Origin: Nostoc linckia FACHB-104
GTDB lineage: Bacteria; Cyanobacteriota; Cyanobacteriia; Cyanobacteriales; Nostocaceae
NCBI RefSeq assembly: GCF_014696615.1
Contig: NZ_JACJQJ010000050.1
Location: 1-61,767 of the forward strand
Reading direction: 5' to 3'
DNA: 61,767 nucleotides
Made by a program: the position numbers and the translations under genes
Part shown: positions 24,031 through 33,125 of the stretch, one piece after another
How positions within the stretch are numbered: the stretch's first letter is position 1
Layout: every line of letters begins with the position of its first letter
Notes under the pieces: model-generated
Told to the model about the DNA's origin: nothing
What the model saw: only the letters and a program-made list of their open reading frames with translations
The model's database searches: none

Positions 24031-26349
24031 TTATATCCAACCTAAATCTTCTAAAGCTTGAGCAACCTGGGGACTTAACTGCCAGTGCCATTCTCGTTGG
24101 CTAATAGTTTCACTATCATCTCGTGTTTTCCAATATCCAGAAGCTAACATTAATGACCAAAATGGTTGACCATTGTCATCTCGTTCAGGTGGCAAATAAT
24201 TTAAGTGATTTGCAATTAATTGGCCAATTCTTGCATATTGAAGGTTTGCACCATTATAGTTTTCATATCCAGCTGCCTTTGCTAACTCAGTTGCAGTAAT
24301 AGTTTGTGCAGATGTATGGTAGTGCGCTTTCAGCATAAGTTTATGGCTATTGGTCATTTGACTACTGATAGCTATAAAAGCTTGTTTATAGTCCTGTGTT
24401 GACGGAAACTCAATAGATAGAACCTCTTGGACAACATAGCTTTTGAACTTGTCTATGTCAGTGAAGTAAAGATAACCAAGGCGATTAGCAATTGATTCTA
24501 TTTCCTGATCTGCATCAATTAGTAACGCAATTGGTTGACTTTTGCCCTCTTGCAAACCATTAGGCCACGCTAAATCCAAAACAGCGATCGCCGTGCCTGC
24601 GGAATCAATCAGTTCATACATCAATTCACCAATCGGTAATCCCTGCTCTTGCACCCATGCATTACATTCTTCTAAAACTCTCTCTTCAGCCACTGGCATA
24701 ACCGTAGTAGAGCTTTCGATGTCTTGATGCTCCATCATAGGAGAAGTCGCTTTTGCTTCGGGAATATCTCCAGCAAGTAAGCTATTCAAAAAGCTATTAG
24801 CAGCTTGAGCTAGAAGTTCACGGCGTGCGGCTAAGAAATCACGATAGTTTTCAATTTGCCACAAACTGCGTTCCATCGGTATCCAGTGGGTTGCGATCGC
24901 TCCGGGTTGAGTATACTCGAATGCCTCAAAATACTCCGAAGGATGACGGTTTGAGACTTTGAGATTGGTGTGCTGCGTTAAGAAGGTGAGGTTAGCGATC
25001 GCATTAACTTCTGATTTTGGGTATCCAGCTTTGTAAAGTAGTGATTTGGGAAAAATATGATGAACTTCTAAATAGTTGTGCTTACCTAGAAGATGTTTAG
25101 ACAGTTCAATGCCACTATCCCAATCTTTTGCTTGATGCACACGGGTGAGCATGTAAACCAACGGATAAAATCTTGCTCCCATACCCCAGCCCTGAAAATC
25201 AATAGCTTTGATTTCCAAGTCCCCGCGATTCTGCCTTAAGTTGGTGATCAGTTGGTCAAGTGGCTTATCCGAAGATTGCAATACGTGTAAATCTTGGGTT
25301 AAAACGCTCTCAGTTGAACCGGCGTACCGTCCCCACAATAAAGTATGCACGTACCAATACAATAGTTTGTCACGTTCTTTGTAATCACTCAGATACCCAC
25401 CACACCCCACAAGATAACGCACCATTACGGGGAATGCATAAATGCCACCAAGTACGCGATTGTGGTCGAGTCCAAGTCGGCCGGAAATCAGGTTGAGCAG
25501 TGTATCAATCGCTTTTTCTGCCTTGTATAACCCGTCTTTAAATGTGGCAGTATCAACATCTTTGAGTGCGGAGAACATAGCCTCTCCGGTAATCACTGCA
25601 TTAATGCATCGGAGTAACCACTCCAAACGAAAGTCAAATCCTGCCTTATTCCATTTCGTCAGACGTGCTTTAAGTTCAGTGCGGGCATCAGGCCATTGGG
25701 CACAAATTTTTGCTAGTGCTAAATCACCCTTAGATAATTTGGTTCCCCCACTATTAACAGTGTTGAAAATTTCGACAACGACATCAACAGTTTTATCTTC
25801 ACCGCTAACTTCTTCAATATGAAGGTTAATATTTTTAGCGCCTTCAAGTTTATTCAAGCGATTGATGTACGTAGTTAATTGAGATCCAATCTCTGGAATT
25901 GTTAGTAAATGACTAATGAAAACTCCTACACCTTGCTGCATCAATTCAGTAACATTTACCCACAAGGGGTTATCCTTCATTTTGACAGGAGCATAAAATT
26001 CAAATATTTCTTCTTCTAAGTTGAAGTACAATCCAGTGAAAGCTTGAGGATTACCATCAAAAAACTGAGGTGGTCTACCCCGGACAATGCCGTAGAAAGA
26101 AGTAATACGCTGTTGTCCGTCAAGCAATAGTTTAACTGTACCTGTAGACAGCTTGCCATCACCACGAGCATGGTCAATTGCTTGTTCTGTTTTGGTTTCC
26201 CATACTAATAAACTACCAATAGGATGCTTACGGTAAAGTGAATTCATCAATCCACGAACTTGATCACGATTCCAAACATAACCTCGTTGGAACTCCGGTA
26301 AGGCAATACTGCCCATGTCAATTTGGTCTAGGATTGTAGTAATATTCAT
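24031..26349 (-). CDS. DUF262/HNH GmrSD-type restriction protein with extra C-terminal module
   Basis: The 772-residue protein opens with DUF262: LPEFQRGYVW (17-26) and the LLDGQQR motif (D77-R81), the DNA/NTP-using half of type IV GmrSD enzymes. Near residue 426 it has EVHHIFPKS followed by NLTFLTQHTN, the HNH part of DUF1524. GmrSD systems cut glucosylated or otherwise modified phage DNA. An added C-terminal part (about 545-772) contains YELIDSAGTAIAVLDLAW, which resembles the end of the 2108-residue helicase at 37951, and then a helical domain (TITATELAKAAGYENYNGANLQY) seen in other HNH-type restriction proteins. It is alone in its transcription direction between GNAT and the ABC gene, with 257 featureless bases upstream. 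Confidence 0.85.
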   Translation of the reverse strand: MNITTILDQIDMGSIALPEFQRGYVWNRDQVRGLMNSLYRKHPIGSLLVWETKTEQAIDHARGDGKLSTGTVKLLLDGQQRITSFYGIVRGRPPQFFDGNPQAFTGLYFNLEEEIFEFYAPVKMKDNPLWVNVTELMQQGVGVFISHLLTIPEIGSQLTTYINRLNKLEGAKNINLHIEEVSGEDKTVDVVVEIFNTVNSGGTKLSKGDLALAKICAQWPDARTELKARLTKWNKAGFDFRLEWLLRCINAVITGEAMFSALKDVDTATFKDGLYKAEKAIDTLLNLISGRLGLDHNRVLGGIYAFPVMVRYLVGCGGYLSDYKERDKLLYWYVHTLLWGRYAGSTESVLTQDLHVLQSSDKPLDQLITNLRQNRGDLEIKAIDFQGWGMGARFYPLVYMLTRVHQAKDWDSGIELSKHLLGKHNYLEVHHIFPKSLLYKAGYPKSEVNAIANLTFLTQHTNLKVSNRHPSEYFEAFEYTQPGAIATHWIPMERSLWQIENYRDFLAARRELLAQAANSFLNSLLAGDIPEAKATSPMMEHQDIESSTTVMPVAEERVLEECNAWVQEQGLPIGELMYELIDSAGTAIAVLDLAWPNGLQEGKSQPIALLIDADQEIESIANRLGYLYFTDIDKFKSYVVQEVLSIEFPSTQDYKQAFIAISSQMTNSHKLMLKAHYHTSAQTITATELAKAAGYENYNGANLQYARIGQLIANHLNYLPPERDDNGQPFWSLMLASGYWKTRDDSETISQREWHWQLSPQVAQALEDLGWI

Positions 26350-26606
26350 GAGTCATCTTTCCTTTTTTAAATGAATTAGAAAGTAATCAACTTATAGTTA
26401 AATAGAAGTAAAATTTCTTAAATCTAATGATATAAACTAAAGAGCCAAGAAAGATAGATTTGAGCGCTACCTAAAGTAAATTATAGTTAAGTAAGTGACA
26501 AAATAAAAATATTTGCACACATAGCTTACTTGGTAGCACTTGGTTAAATTGTTATGTTCAAATCATCTACTGTAGTCTATCAGGCAGACAGTCTATTGAT
26601 GCTGCA

Positions 26607-28082
26607 TTAACTGATTGCACGATTGCGCTGATATGCCCAGATTGCTAGAAAACTAGCAGCACAGGTAGTCCAGACTAACCATTCTAAATGTATAGCTAGA
26701 TAGCTATTGTAAAATTCAGCTATCTGTATATGTCCTGCCCACATTACAATTTGAGCGTAGTGGTAAAACGGTGAGAAGGGAATTAAATTTTGCAACCACT
26801 CTGGCATTCCAGGTAATGGAATACTACCAGAACTGAACACAGCCAGACCAATAAGAAATGCACTTACTAGAGAAATACTATTTGCATCCATTACATAACC
26901 AATAACAAAACCAAAGATTGCAAAAGGAACAATCCCTAAAATTAGGCTGAAGAAAAGTATTACCCAGTCAAAAAAAGGTTGGCTCATGCCAACTTTGAAT
27001 ATTCCTAAGCTAAACATTAAAATTATGCCTGCAACAGAGACTATAAAAGCGATAATCACCTTTGAGGTTAGGTATATCCAAGCTGGTAAAGGAGTAACTC
27101 GGAGTAATTTTACCCACCCTTGTTTTCGCTCAGTTGCAATTTGTATACTAAGTGTCTGAATTGCAACTATCAGTAGATTGATAGTTGCAAGACCTATCAT
27201 ATAAAGTAGAGCATTTGGATCATTTCTTGGAAAAAGTGCCACAACACTATATAATGCCAACATACTTAGCAGAACTACAGGTTGCCGAATTAATTTCAAT
27301 AACTCTACCTTTGTCTGTCCAAGCAACATAGAAAACAAATTCTTTAGTTTGACGACTGGTTGTTCAGAGCGACTGTGGTCGCCTCCAAACCTTGAAATTG
27401 ATTGTTGAAGCTGTTCAAAATTGTCAGTACGAACTTCCTGAATTTTTCCATGACTAAGTGTTAGCGTTCGAGTTGCTAAGTCCGATATTGCATCTGCATC
27501 TGACTCAATATGGCTAACTAGGAGAATAGTTTTTCCTTCATTCGCAAAATTGCGAATTTGTTGTAAGACCCGACTTCTTGCATGAGGATCTAGACCTGTA
27601 GTTGGTTCGTCTAAAATCAAAAATTCAGGGTTCCCTGCAATTGCTAACGCAAAATATAGTGATCGTTCCTCTCCTCCGCTTAACTCATCAGAAGAAGCCC
27701 AGCTATAGCGTTTCTGCTCTAACTTGCTTCTAGTTAATAATTCTGCTGTAGAATATGATTCTGGATAGAAACTGCGAATAAGATTTATCGTTTCCTCAAC
27801 TTTTAGATTTCCTGGCGCTCTAGTTTTCTGCAACATCAAACCGAGCTTAAGCTTGGATTCTGGTTGTTCTGGAGCATAACCGAAAACTCTAACTGTACCT
27901 GATTCAGGTATTTGTAAACCTAATATCAAGTTGATTAAAGTGGTTTTTCCAGATCCCATTTCACCTTTGAGGATAATAAATTCACCCGCTTGGATAGCCA
28001 GGTTAACATTATCTAGAATTTTGCGTTTCTGCCCACTTTCCTCAAAAGACTTAGTAACATTCTTAAGTTCAACAATATTCAT
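26607..28082 (-). CDS. ABC transporter, ATPase fused to ABC-2 permease
   Basis: The 491-residue protein has an N-terminal ABC ATPase: Walker A GEMGSGKTT (about 41-49), signature LSGGEERS, Walker B FLILDEPTTGLD and the switch His in LLVSHIES. From about residue 265 an ABC-2-type permease follows with about six hydrophobic helices. The fusion makes a half-exporter that likely dimerises in the inner membrane. It follows the genes for a 100-residue membrane protein (21 bases) and the Ig-like protein, so the three are likely one operon. Export of a lipid, antibiotic or small peptide is possible; the substrate is unknown. Confidence 0.85.
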   Translation of the reverse strand: MNIVELKNVTKSFEESGQKRKILDNVNLAIQAGEFIILKGEMGSGKTTLINLILGLQIPESGTVRVFGYAPEQPESKLKLGLMLQKTRAPGNLKVEETINLIRSFYPESYSTAELLTRSKLEQKRYSWASSDELSGGEERSLYFALAIAGNPEFLILDEPTTGLDPHARSRVLQQIRNFANEGKTILLVSHIESDADAISDLATRTLTLSHGKIQEVRTDNFEQLQQSISRFGGDHSRSEQPVVKLKNLFSMLLGQTKVELLKLIRQPVVLLSMLALYSVVALFPRNDPNALLYMIGLATINLLIVAIQTLSIQIATERKQGWVKLLRVTPLPAWIYLTSKVIIAFIVSVAGIILMFSLGIFKVGMSQPFFDWVILFFSLILGIVPFAIFGFVIGYVMDANSISLVSAFLIGLAVFSSGSIPLPGMPEWLQNLIPFSPFYHYAQIVMWAGHIQIAEFYNSYLAIHLEWLVWTTCAASFLAIWAYQRNRAIS

Positions 28083-28103
28083 GAGTAATTATCCTTAAAG
28101 CTT

Positions 28104-28406
28104 TTAAAGCCAAAATCTCAGAGCAAACCAGGCAAGTACGCCTACAACTGCTGCTGGAGCTAAAGGAGTACCAAAGACTGCTGTCAAAGAAATAGTTGTT
28201 AGAAATCCAACAAGAATTGTTGAAAGTTCGTACCCAGTTTTATGAATGTCAGGTTGGCAAGAAATACTAAACCAGCAATCAGAATGGGAGCTAAGTAAAT
28301 AGATAACACTAGCTGCAAAAGCTAAAATCACAATAATTCTGATTAAATCTGTTGAGACAAAAGAACTTAATTGTGAGTTCTGATTGGAATTATTTTGAGA
28401 GTTCAT
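28104..28406 (-). CDS. Small membrane protein with a two-Cys loop
   Basis: The 100-residue protein has a polar Asn/Gln-rich N-terminus, a membrane helix (about 22-42), a short loop with two Cys (SDCWFSISCQPD), and one long or two short hydrophobic segments (about 60-100) ending in FALRFWL. I do not recognise the family. Its layout (helix, Cys pair, then a hydrophobic tail with GTPLAPAA) copies the ends of the Ig-like protein encoded 60 bases upstream, without the Ig domains. It sits between that gene and the ABC exporter gene, so it is probably part of the same membrane assembly or its cargo. Confidence 0.6.
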   Translation of the reverse strand: MNSQNNSNQNSQLSSFVSTDLIRIIVILAFAASVIYLLSSHSDCWFSISCQPDIHKTGYELSTILVGFLTTISLTAVFGTPLAPAAVVGVLAWFALRFWL

Positions 28407-28465
28407 AAGTGCGCCTCTAGATTACACAAAATTTTAGAAATCTGAAAAAGGTTAGTGCTCATGCT

Positions 28466-29869
28466 TTAACTACAAGAAAATGGAATTACTGCTTGCCAAT
28501 TATGTATTCCTGTCGCTGTTGCTGAACCTAAAGCTAAGGCAGCTGGTAAGGGTACGCCAATAACAGTTGCTCCAGCTGCAACAATTGAGCCAGATCCAAT
28601 AGCAAACCAGTTTATTCCTCTAGGAATTTTCACTTTAGTAGTTGCACGTTGGTTAAAGTTCTGTTTTGAAGTAGCAGTGATTTGTACTTCGCCTTTCGAT
28701 ATCGCAGTTACCAAGCCATCGCTATTAACAGTTGCAATTTGGTCATTGCTAGAAGACCAATATATAGTCTTATCAATCGAGCCTATACCTTTAACTGTCG
28801 AACACAATTTAGCTGTACTATTAATGTCAAGCTCAAGTTGTTGAGGTTGAACAGTAATGTAATTAACGATAGCTGGTAAAACCTCTAACTGGATCAGTGC
28901 TTTTTTAGTTTTATCTTGGTTAGATGTCGCTGTAATAGTTACACTACCAGGTGACATTGCCTCTAATTGTGCTGTATGCCCGTGTCCTAGAACAATTGTG
29001 ACATCTGAATTACTAGAAGACCAAGTAATATCTTCACTATTGCTTCCTAAGCCTTCAACTATTGCTGTTATTGTTTTAATTTCTCCCACTCTCAGGTTAG
29101 TGATCGGCTCATTATTATTTATAATGACTCGTTCAATAATGACATTATGAGAAACAGTAAGTCTAGCATTTACATTTTTGTTGGTATCTTGTTTAGAAAT
29201 TGCTTGAATAGTAGTTTCACCTTGTGCAATAGCTGTAACTAAACCACTATTATCAATAGTTGCAATATCTTTGTTAGCTGATAACCAATTAACAGCAGTG
29301 TCAAAGTTGCCAAAACCTTTAACTTTGGGTATTAATGTTCGAGATTCTCCTATTTCAATTACAAGACTCTTAGGTTGAATTTCAACATGAGTTATGCCTT
29401 CTACCAATAAGTCAACAGTATCACTTTTACGTTTGTCTTTTTTAGAAACTCCTGTAATCTTTACTACACCAGGGGCAACTGCAAAAACTTGACCTTGAAC
29501 ATTAACTGTAGCAATCTTTTCATTACTTGAAATCCATCTTACTTCTCGGTCTACTGATCTGGTGTTAGTAAGGTTAGTTTTGACTACAACATCAGCTTTA
29601 AGTTGTCGCGACTTCCCTAATTTAAGCTTTAGCTCTTTAGGGCTGATAGTTACTCTTTCAATCGGGCAGCGATCACCTGCCCAATTTACTAAGGGAAAAC
29701 AAGAATGCTGCACATTCCAAGTCTGCATTAGGATTAAGGGTGTCCACAGCAAAACTACAATTAGCAATAGATGCTGTGATAAAAATTTAAGAATACTTTT
29801 AGCAGTCGTTTTCGTATCCTGTTGCTTGACCAGTTCTATTAAGTTGGTATGGAAAGCATTCATGAACAT
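28466..29869 (-). CDS. Membrane-anchored Ig-like (Big_2) repeat protein
   Basis: The 467-residue protein has an N-terminal membrane helix (about 27-47, LLLIVVLLWTPLILMQ), a loop with two Cys (SCFPLVNWAGDRC), then four Big_2 bacterial Ig-like domains (about 73-415). Each carries the W(I/L)SS/AN..IATV and G.V.A...G...I.A.S patterns. A C-terminal hydrophobic region (AIGSGSIVAAGATVIGVPLPAALALG) closes it. The Ig-like part should stand outside the inner membrane, where such folds bind surfaces or partners. It is the first gene of a likely operon with the 100-residue protein and the ABC exporter. No catalytic domain is visible. Confidence 0.75.
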   Translation of the reverse strand: MFMNAFHTNLIELVKQQDTKTTAKSILKFLSQHLLLIVVLLWTPLILMQTWNVQHSCFPLVNWAGDRCPIERVTISPKELKLKLGKSRQLKADVVVKTNLTNTRSVDREVRWISSNEKIATVNVQGQVFAVAPGVVKITGVSKKDKRKSDTVDLLVEGITHVEIQPKSLVIEIGESRTLIPKVKGFGNFDTAVNWLSANKDIATIDNSGLVTAIAQGETTIQAISKQDTNKNVNARLTVSHNVIIERVIINNNEPITNLRVGEIKTITAIVEGLGSNSEDITWSSSNSDVTIVLGHGHTAQLEAMSPGSVTITATSNQDKTKKALIQLEVLPAIVNYITVQPQQLELDINSTAKLCSTVKGIGSIDKTIYWSSSNDQIATVNSDGLVTAISKGEVQITATSKQNFNQRATTKVKIPRGINWFAIGSGSIVAAGATVIGVPLPAALALGSATATGIHNWQAVIPFSCS

Positions 29870-30257
29870 TCCAATAGTAAGGTGGTTGATGCTTGCTCTC
29901 TTATACTGCCCAGTTTGGAGCTATCGTTAACACAGGCATGAGGTTATTGAAGCTTCTCTAAAAGTCTGCTGATAAGTTGATGTGAGCTTCCGCAGATAGT
30001 TGTATTTCATCTACTTCTGGAAATTTTCTGTTACCAAAAATTACAGATTTTATATTTCTCAATACTTAAGTAAACAATTGTAATATATTCAACAGTTTGT
30101 GTCTATAATATTACGCAGTCAAAACTTCTTTTAATCTCATGCACCACAGCAATCTCCGTAAAAAGAAATTTCCTGTTCAAGATAGTCAGCAGAACAAGAA
30201 GTATAGGACTGTGGTATACAATCACTTCGACTTTTAGGTTAAATAAACTAGGCTGAT
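29870..30257. other. Divergent intergenic region, Ig-like gene / DISARM-like array
   Basis: The 388 bases separate two divergent units and must hold both promoters. I see A/T-rich DNA, no copy of the GCATA...CAGAAATA motif, no clear hairpin and no convincing small gene. Confidence 0.5.
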
Positions 30258-33125
30258 ATGGAAACGCTTGCTCCTGGTGCGCGGATTGTTGCTAGAGATG
30301 CTGAATGGCTTGTAAAATCCACTTTAAGAACACCTAATGGTTCTGTGGTAATCGAAGTTGTAGGTGTAAGTGATTTTATTAAAGGTCGCACTGCACGGTT
30401 TGTCAAAGAATTAGAACAAGACCTAGAGGTTTTAGACCCGGAAAACACTAATTTAGTACCAGATAATACTTCTGGCTATAGGAATTCGCTACTTTTTCTC
30501 GAAGCTCATCTCCGGCAAACTGCCCCCACTGATACTAATCTTTACATTGGTCATGAAGCAGCAATGGATGTGCTGCCTTACCAATTAGACCCAACGCTCA
30601 AAGCCCTTTCGATGCCGCGACAACGTTTGTTAATTGCAGATGCTGTTGGCTTGGGGAAAACTTTGGAAGCAGGAATTTTGGTTGCTGAGTTGATGCGTCG
30701 GGGACGAGCAAAACGCATTTTGGTTGTAACAACCAAAAGTATGCTGACTCAGTTCCAGAAAGAATTTTGGGTGCGTTTTACTATACCTCTGGTACGCCTT
30801 GATTCTGTCGGTATCCAACGCATTCGCTCTCGTATCCCCACAAACCATAATCCTTTCCACTATTACGATAAAGCCATTGTCTCTGTTGATACCCTCAAAC
30901 AAGACCGGGAGTATCGTACTTACATCGAGCAAGCTGAATGGGATGTAATAGTCATCGATGAGGCACACAACGTTGCTCGTCGGGGACGTGGTACCAGTGC
31001 TTCGTTGCGTTCTAAGTTGGCTGACCGTTTAGCAAGCCGTTCCGATAGTTTAATTATGCTATCAGCGACACCCCATGATGGACGTGCGGAAAGTTTTGCT
31101 AGCTTGATGAATATGCTCGACCCAACAGCGATCGCTAACGAGTCGAACTACACTAAGGAAGATATTCGAGATTTGTACGTCCGGCGGTTTAAGAAAGATG
31201 TTGTTGGGCAACTTCTCAAAAAATTCCCTGAACGTCAGGTTTTAGCACTGGAAACTAATGCTTCTGTAGAAGAAGAGGAAGCATTTGAAATTCTTAATAA
31301 CTTAAAGCTGGCTGGGATTGACGCGAAAGCTTCCACAGGTAAGTTGTTTAAAACTACTTTGTTAAAAGCGATGCTGTCCAGCCCGATGGCTTGTTTGGAG
31401 ACAGTACGTAATCGCATCAAGCGAGTAAAAAACACTGATGATCAGCATTTAAATACTGATGTTGCCGAGTTAAGGGCTTTAGAATCAGCTTTGGAAACTA
31501 TTGATGATAGAAATTTTTCAAAGTATCAAAAATTATTACAACTAATCAGTACAACCGAAGCTGGGGGGTTTGCTTGGAAGGGTACAGACCCAAAAGACCG
31601 AATTGTAATCTTTACCGAACGTTTAGAGACGATGCGCTTTCTTAGGGAGAGTTTAAAGCGCGACTTAAAGCTGAAAGAAGAAGCGATCGCTACTCTTGAT
31701 GGGGGAATGCCAGATGTTGAGTTGATGGAAATTATCGAAAAATTTGGTAATGAAAAATCTCCGCTGCGGTTGGTGGTTGCTACGGATGTGGCATCGGAAG
31801 GGATTAATTTACATTATTTTTCGCACCGTCTCATACATTTTGATATTCCTTGGTCTTTAATGGCTTTGCAGCAGCGTAATGGACGGGTTGACCGTTACGG
31901 ACAAGGGCAACAACCGCAAATTCGTTATCTTTTGACTCGCTCGAATAATAAAAAAGTGGATGAAGCAGAGCGTATTGTTAGCGTTTTAGTTAGGAAAGAC
32001 GAGCAAGCAATTAAAAATATTGGCGACCCTTCTGTTTTTATGGGGGTGTTTGATGTCGATAAAGAGGTGGAAGTGACATCAGCCGCCATAGAAGCAATTG
32101 ACCAGGGGGAAACAGCAGAAAGCTTTGATGCACGGCTACAACCGGATGAGAAGAGCGAGAATGAGGATAACTGGTTTGCCAATGTGTTTGAGGATGAGCC
32201 AGAGGTAAGCTCGGAACCCCAAGCACAAGCTGCTATGCAGAAAATGCCAAGTTTATTTCCCGATGACTATCATTACACGTTAGAGGCATTGAAGGCAGTT
32301 AATGAGGAAAATCCTTTGCAGTTGCGTAGTTTTGAGGAAGAGTTGTTAATCGAGTTAACAATGCCTAACGAGCTGCGATCGCGTTTTGAGCGTTTACCAA
32401 GAGAAATTCAACCTGCGTCGAATCAGGCATTGCGTTTGTCTGGCGATCGCAACAAAGTGATGCGCGAACTAGAGGAATCACGAAAATCTGAGGAACGCTG
32501 GCCCTCTATTCAGTATCTTTGGGAACTGCATCCGATAGTTGATTGGTTAAATGACCGTGGTATAACGCTTTTCGGTAGACATCAAGCACCCGTTATTGTT
32601 TTACCCCAACTACTGGCAAATGAGGTTGTATTTGTTATGTTAGGTATAATTCCTAACCGTCGTGGGCAACCTCTAGTCAACAAGTGGGTAAGTGTAGTGT
32701 TTCAAAATCAAAAAGTTAAGCATATAGAAGACTTTGAGGAAACGCTGCGCCGTACCGAATTTGATCGGGAGTCGATTCCCAATCAAATGTTGCCTGTTGA
32801 TGAAAAACTTTTGAATTTGCGCGGGTTGGCAGTCACCGAAGCAGAAAAGAAAATGCTGGAGGAACTGAAGAAATTTGAGCATGAAATTGACATCCAATTA
32901 CAGGAACAATTAAATCGTTTAGATAAGCTCAAAGGTCAACATTATCAACAATTAAAATTGCGCTTTGCAGATGGTACTCCTTTAGTTGAACAGAAAAAAT
33001 CAAAAGAGGAACGCAGGATTGAGCAAATTTTTAATGAATATTGGCATTGGGTGGAGGATAGCATGACTACCGAACCTGCTCCATATATCAAAATTATTGC
33101 TGTGTTGCAGGGGGGTACTGTATGA
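30258..33125 (+). CDS. drmD: SNF2/RapA-like helicase, DrmD-like
   Basis: The 955-residue protein is an SF2 SNF2-family ATPase: motif I DAVGLGKT (128-135), motif II DEAH (234-237), motif III LSATPHDG, and the C-terminal lobe VVATDVASEGINL with motif VI QQRNGRVDRYGQG. Length and layout fit DrmD, the SNF2-like component of class 1 DISARM anti-phage systems, and it is directly followed by the matching methylase and helicase genes. It ends in an ATGA overlap with the methylase gene, so translation is coupled. The charged C-terminal 350 residues have no motif I recognise. Homologous SNF2 proteins occur in other defence systems, so the symbol rests on gene order as much as on sequence. Confidence 0.75.
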   Translation: METLAPGARIVARDAEWLVKSTLRTPNGSVVIEVVGVSDFIKGRTARFVKELEQDLEVLDPENTNLVPDNTSGYRNSLLFLEAHLRQTAPTDTNLYIGHEAAMDVLPYQLDPTLKALSMPRQRLLIADAVGLGKTLEAGILVAELMRRGRAKRILVVTTKSMLTQFQKEFWVRFTIPLVRLDSVGIQRIRSRIPTNHNPFHYYDKAIVSVDTLKQDREYRTYIEQAEWDVIVIDEAHNVARRGRGTSASLRSKLADRLASRSDSLIMLSATPHDGRAESFASLMNMLDPTAIANESNYTKEDIRDLYVRRFKKDVVGQLLKKFPERQVLALETNASVEEEEAFEILNNLKLAGIDAKASTGKLFKTTLLKAMLSSPMACLETVRNRIKRVKNTDDQHLNTDVAELRALESALETIDDRNFSKYQKLLQLISTTEAGGFAWKGTDPKDRIVIFTERLETMRFLRESLKRDLKLKEEAIATLDGGMPDVELMEIIEKFGNEKSPLRLVVATDVASEGINLHYFSHRLIHFDIPWSLMALQQRNGRVDRYGQGQQPQIRYLLTRSNNKKVDEAERIVSVLVRKDEQAIKNIGDPSVFMGVFDVDKEVEVTSAAIEAIDQGETAESFDARLQPDEKSENEDNWFANVFEDEPEVSSEPQAQAAMQKMPSLFPDDYHYTLEALKAVNEENPLQLRSFEEELLIELTMPNELRSRFERLPREIQPASNQALRLSGDRNKVMRELEESRKSEERWPSIQYLWELHPIVDWLNDRGITLFGRHQAPVIVLPQLLANEVVFVMLGIIPNRRGQPLVNKWVSVVFQNQKVKHIEDFEETLRRTEFDRESIPNQMLPVDEKLLNLRGLAVTEAEKKMLEELKKFEHEIDIQLQEQLNRLDKLKGQHYQQLKLRFADGTPLVEQKKSKEERRIEQIFNEYWHWVEDSMTTEPAPYIKIIAVLQGGTV

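Noticed and set aside
25442-25822. 126-residue plus-strand frame
   Set aside because: It lies antisense within the DUF262/HNH gene, is Ser-rich, has no ribosome site and resembles no family.
28104-28406. Bacteriocin precursor beside an ABC exporter
   Set aside because: The protein is small and hydrophobic, but it has no leader with a double-Gly site and is better explained as a membrane protein that mimics its neighbour's anchors.
29562-29930. 122-residue plus-strand frame
   Set aside because: Antisense to the Ig-like gene start, with no recognisable domain or ribosome site.
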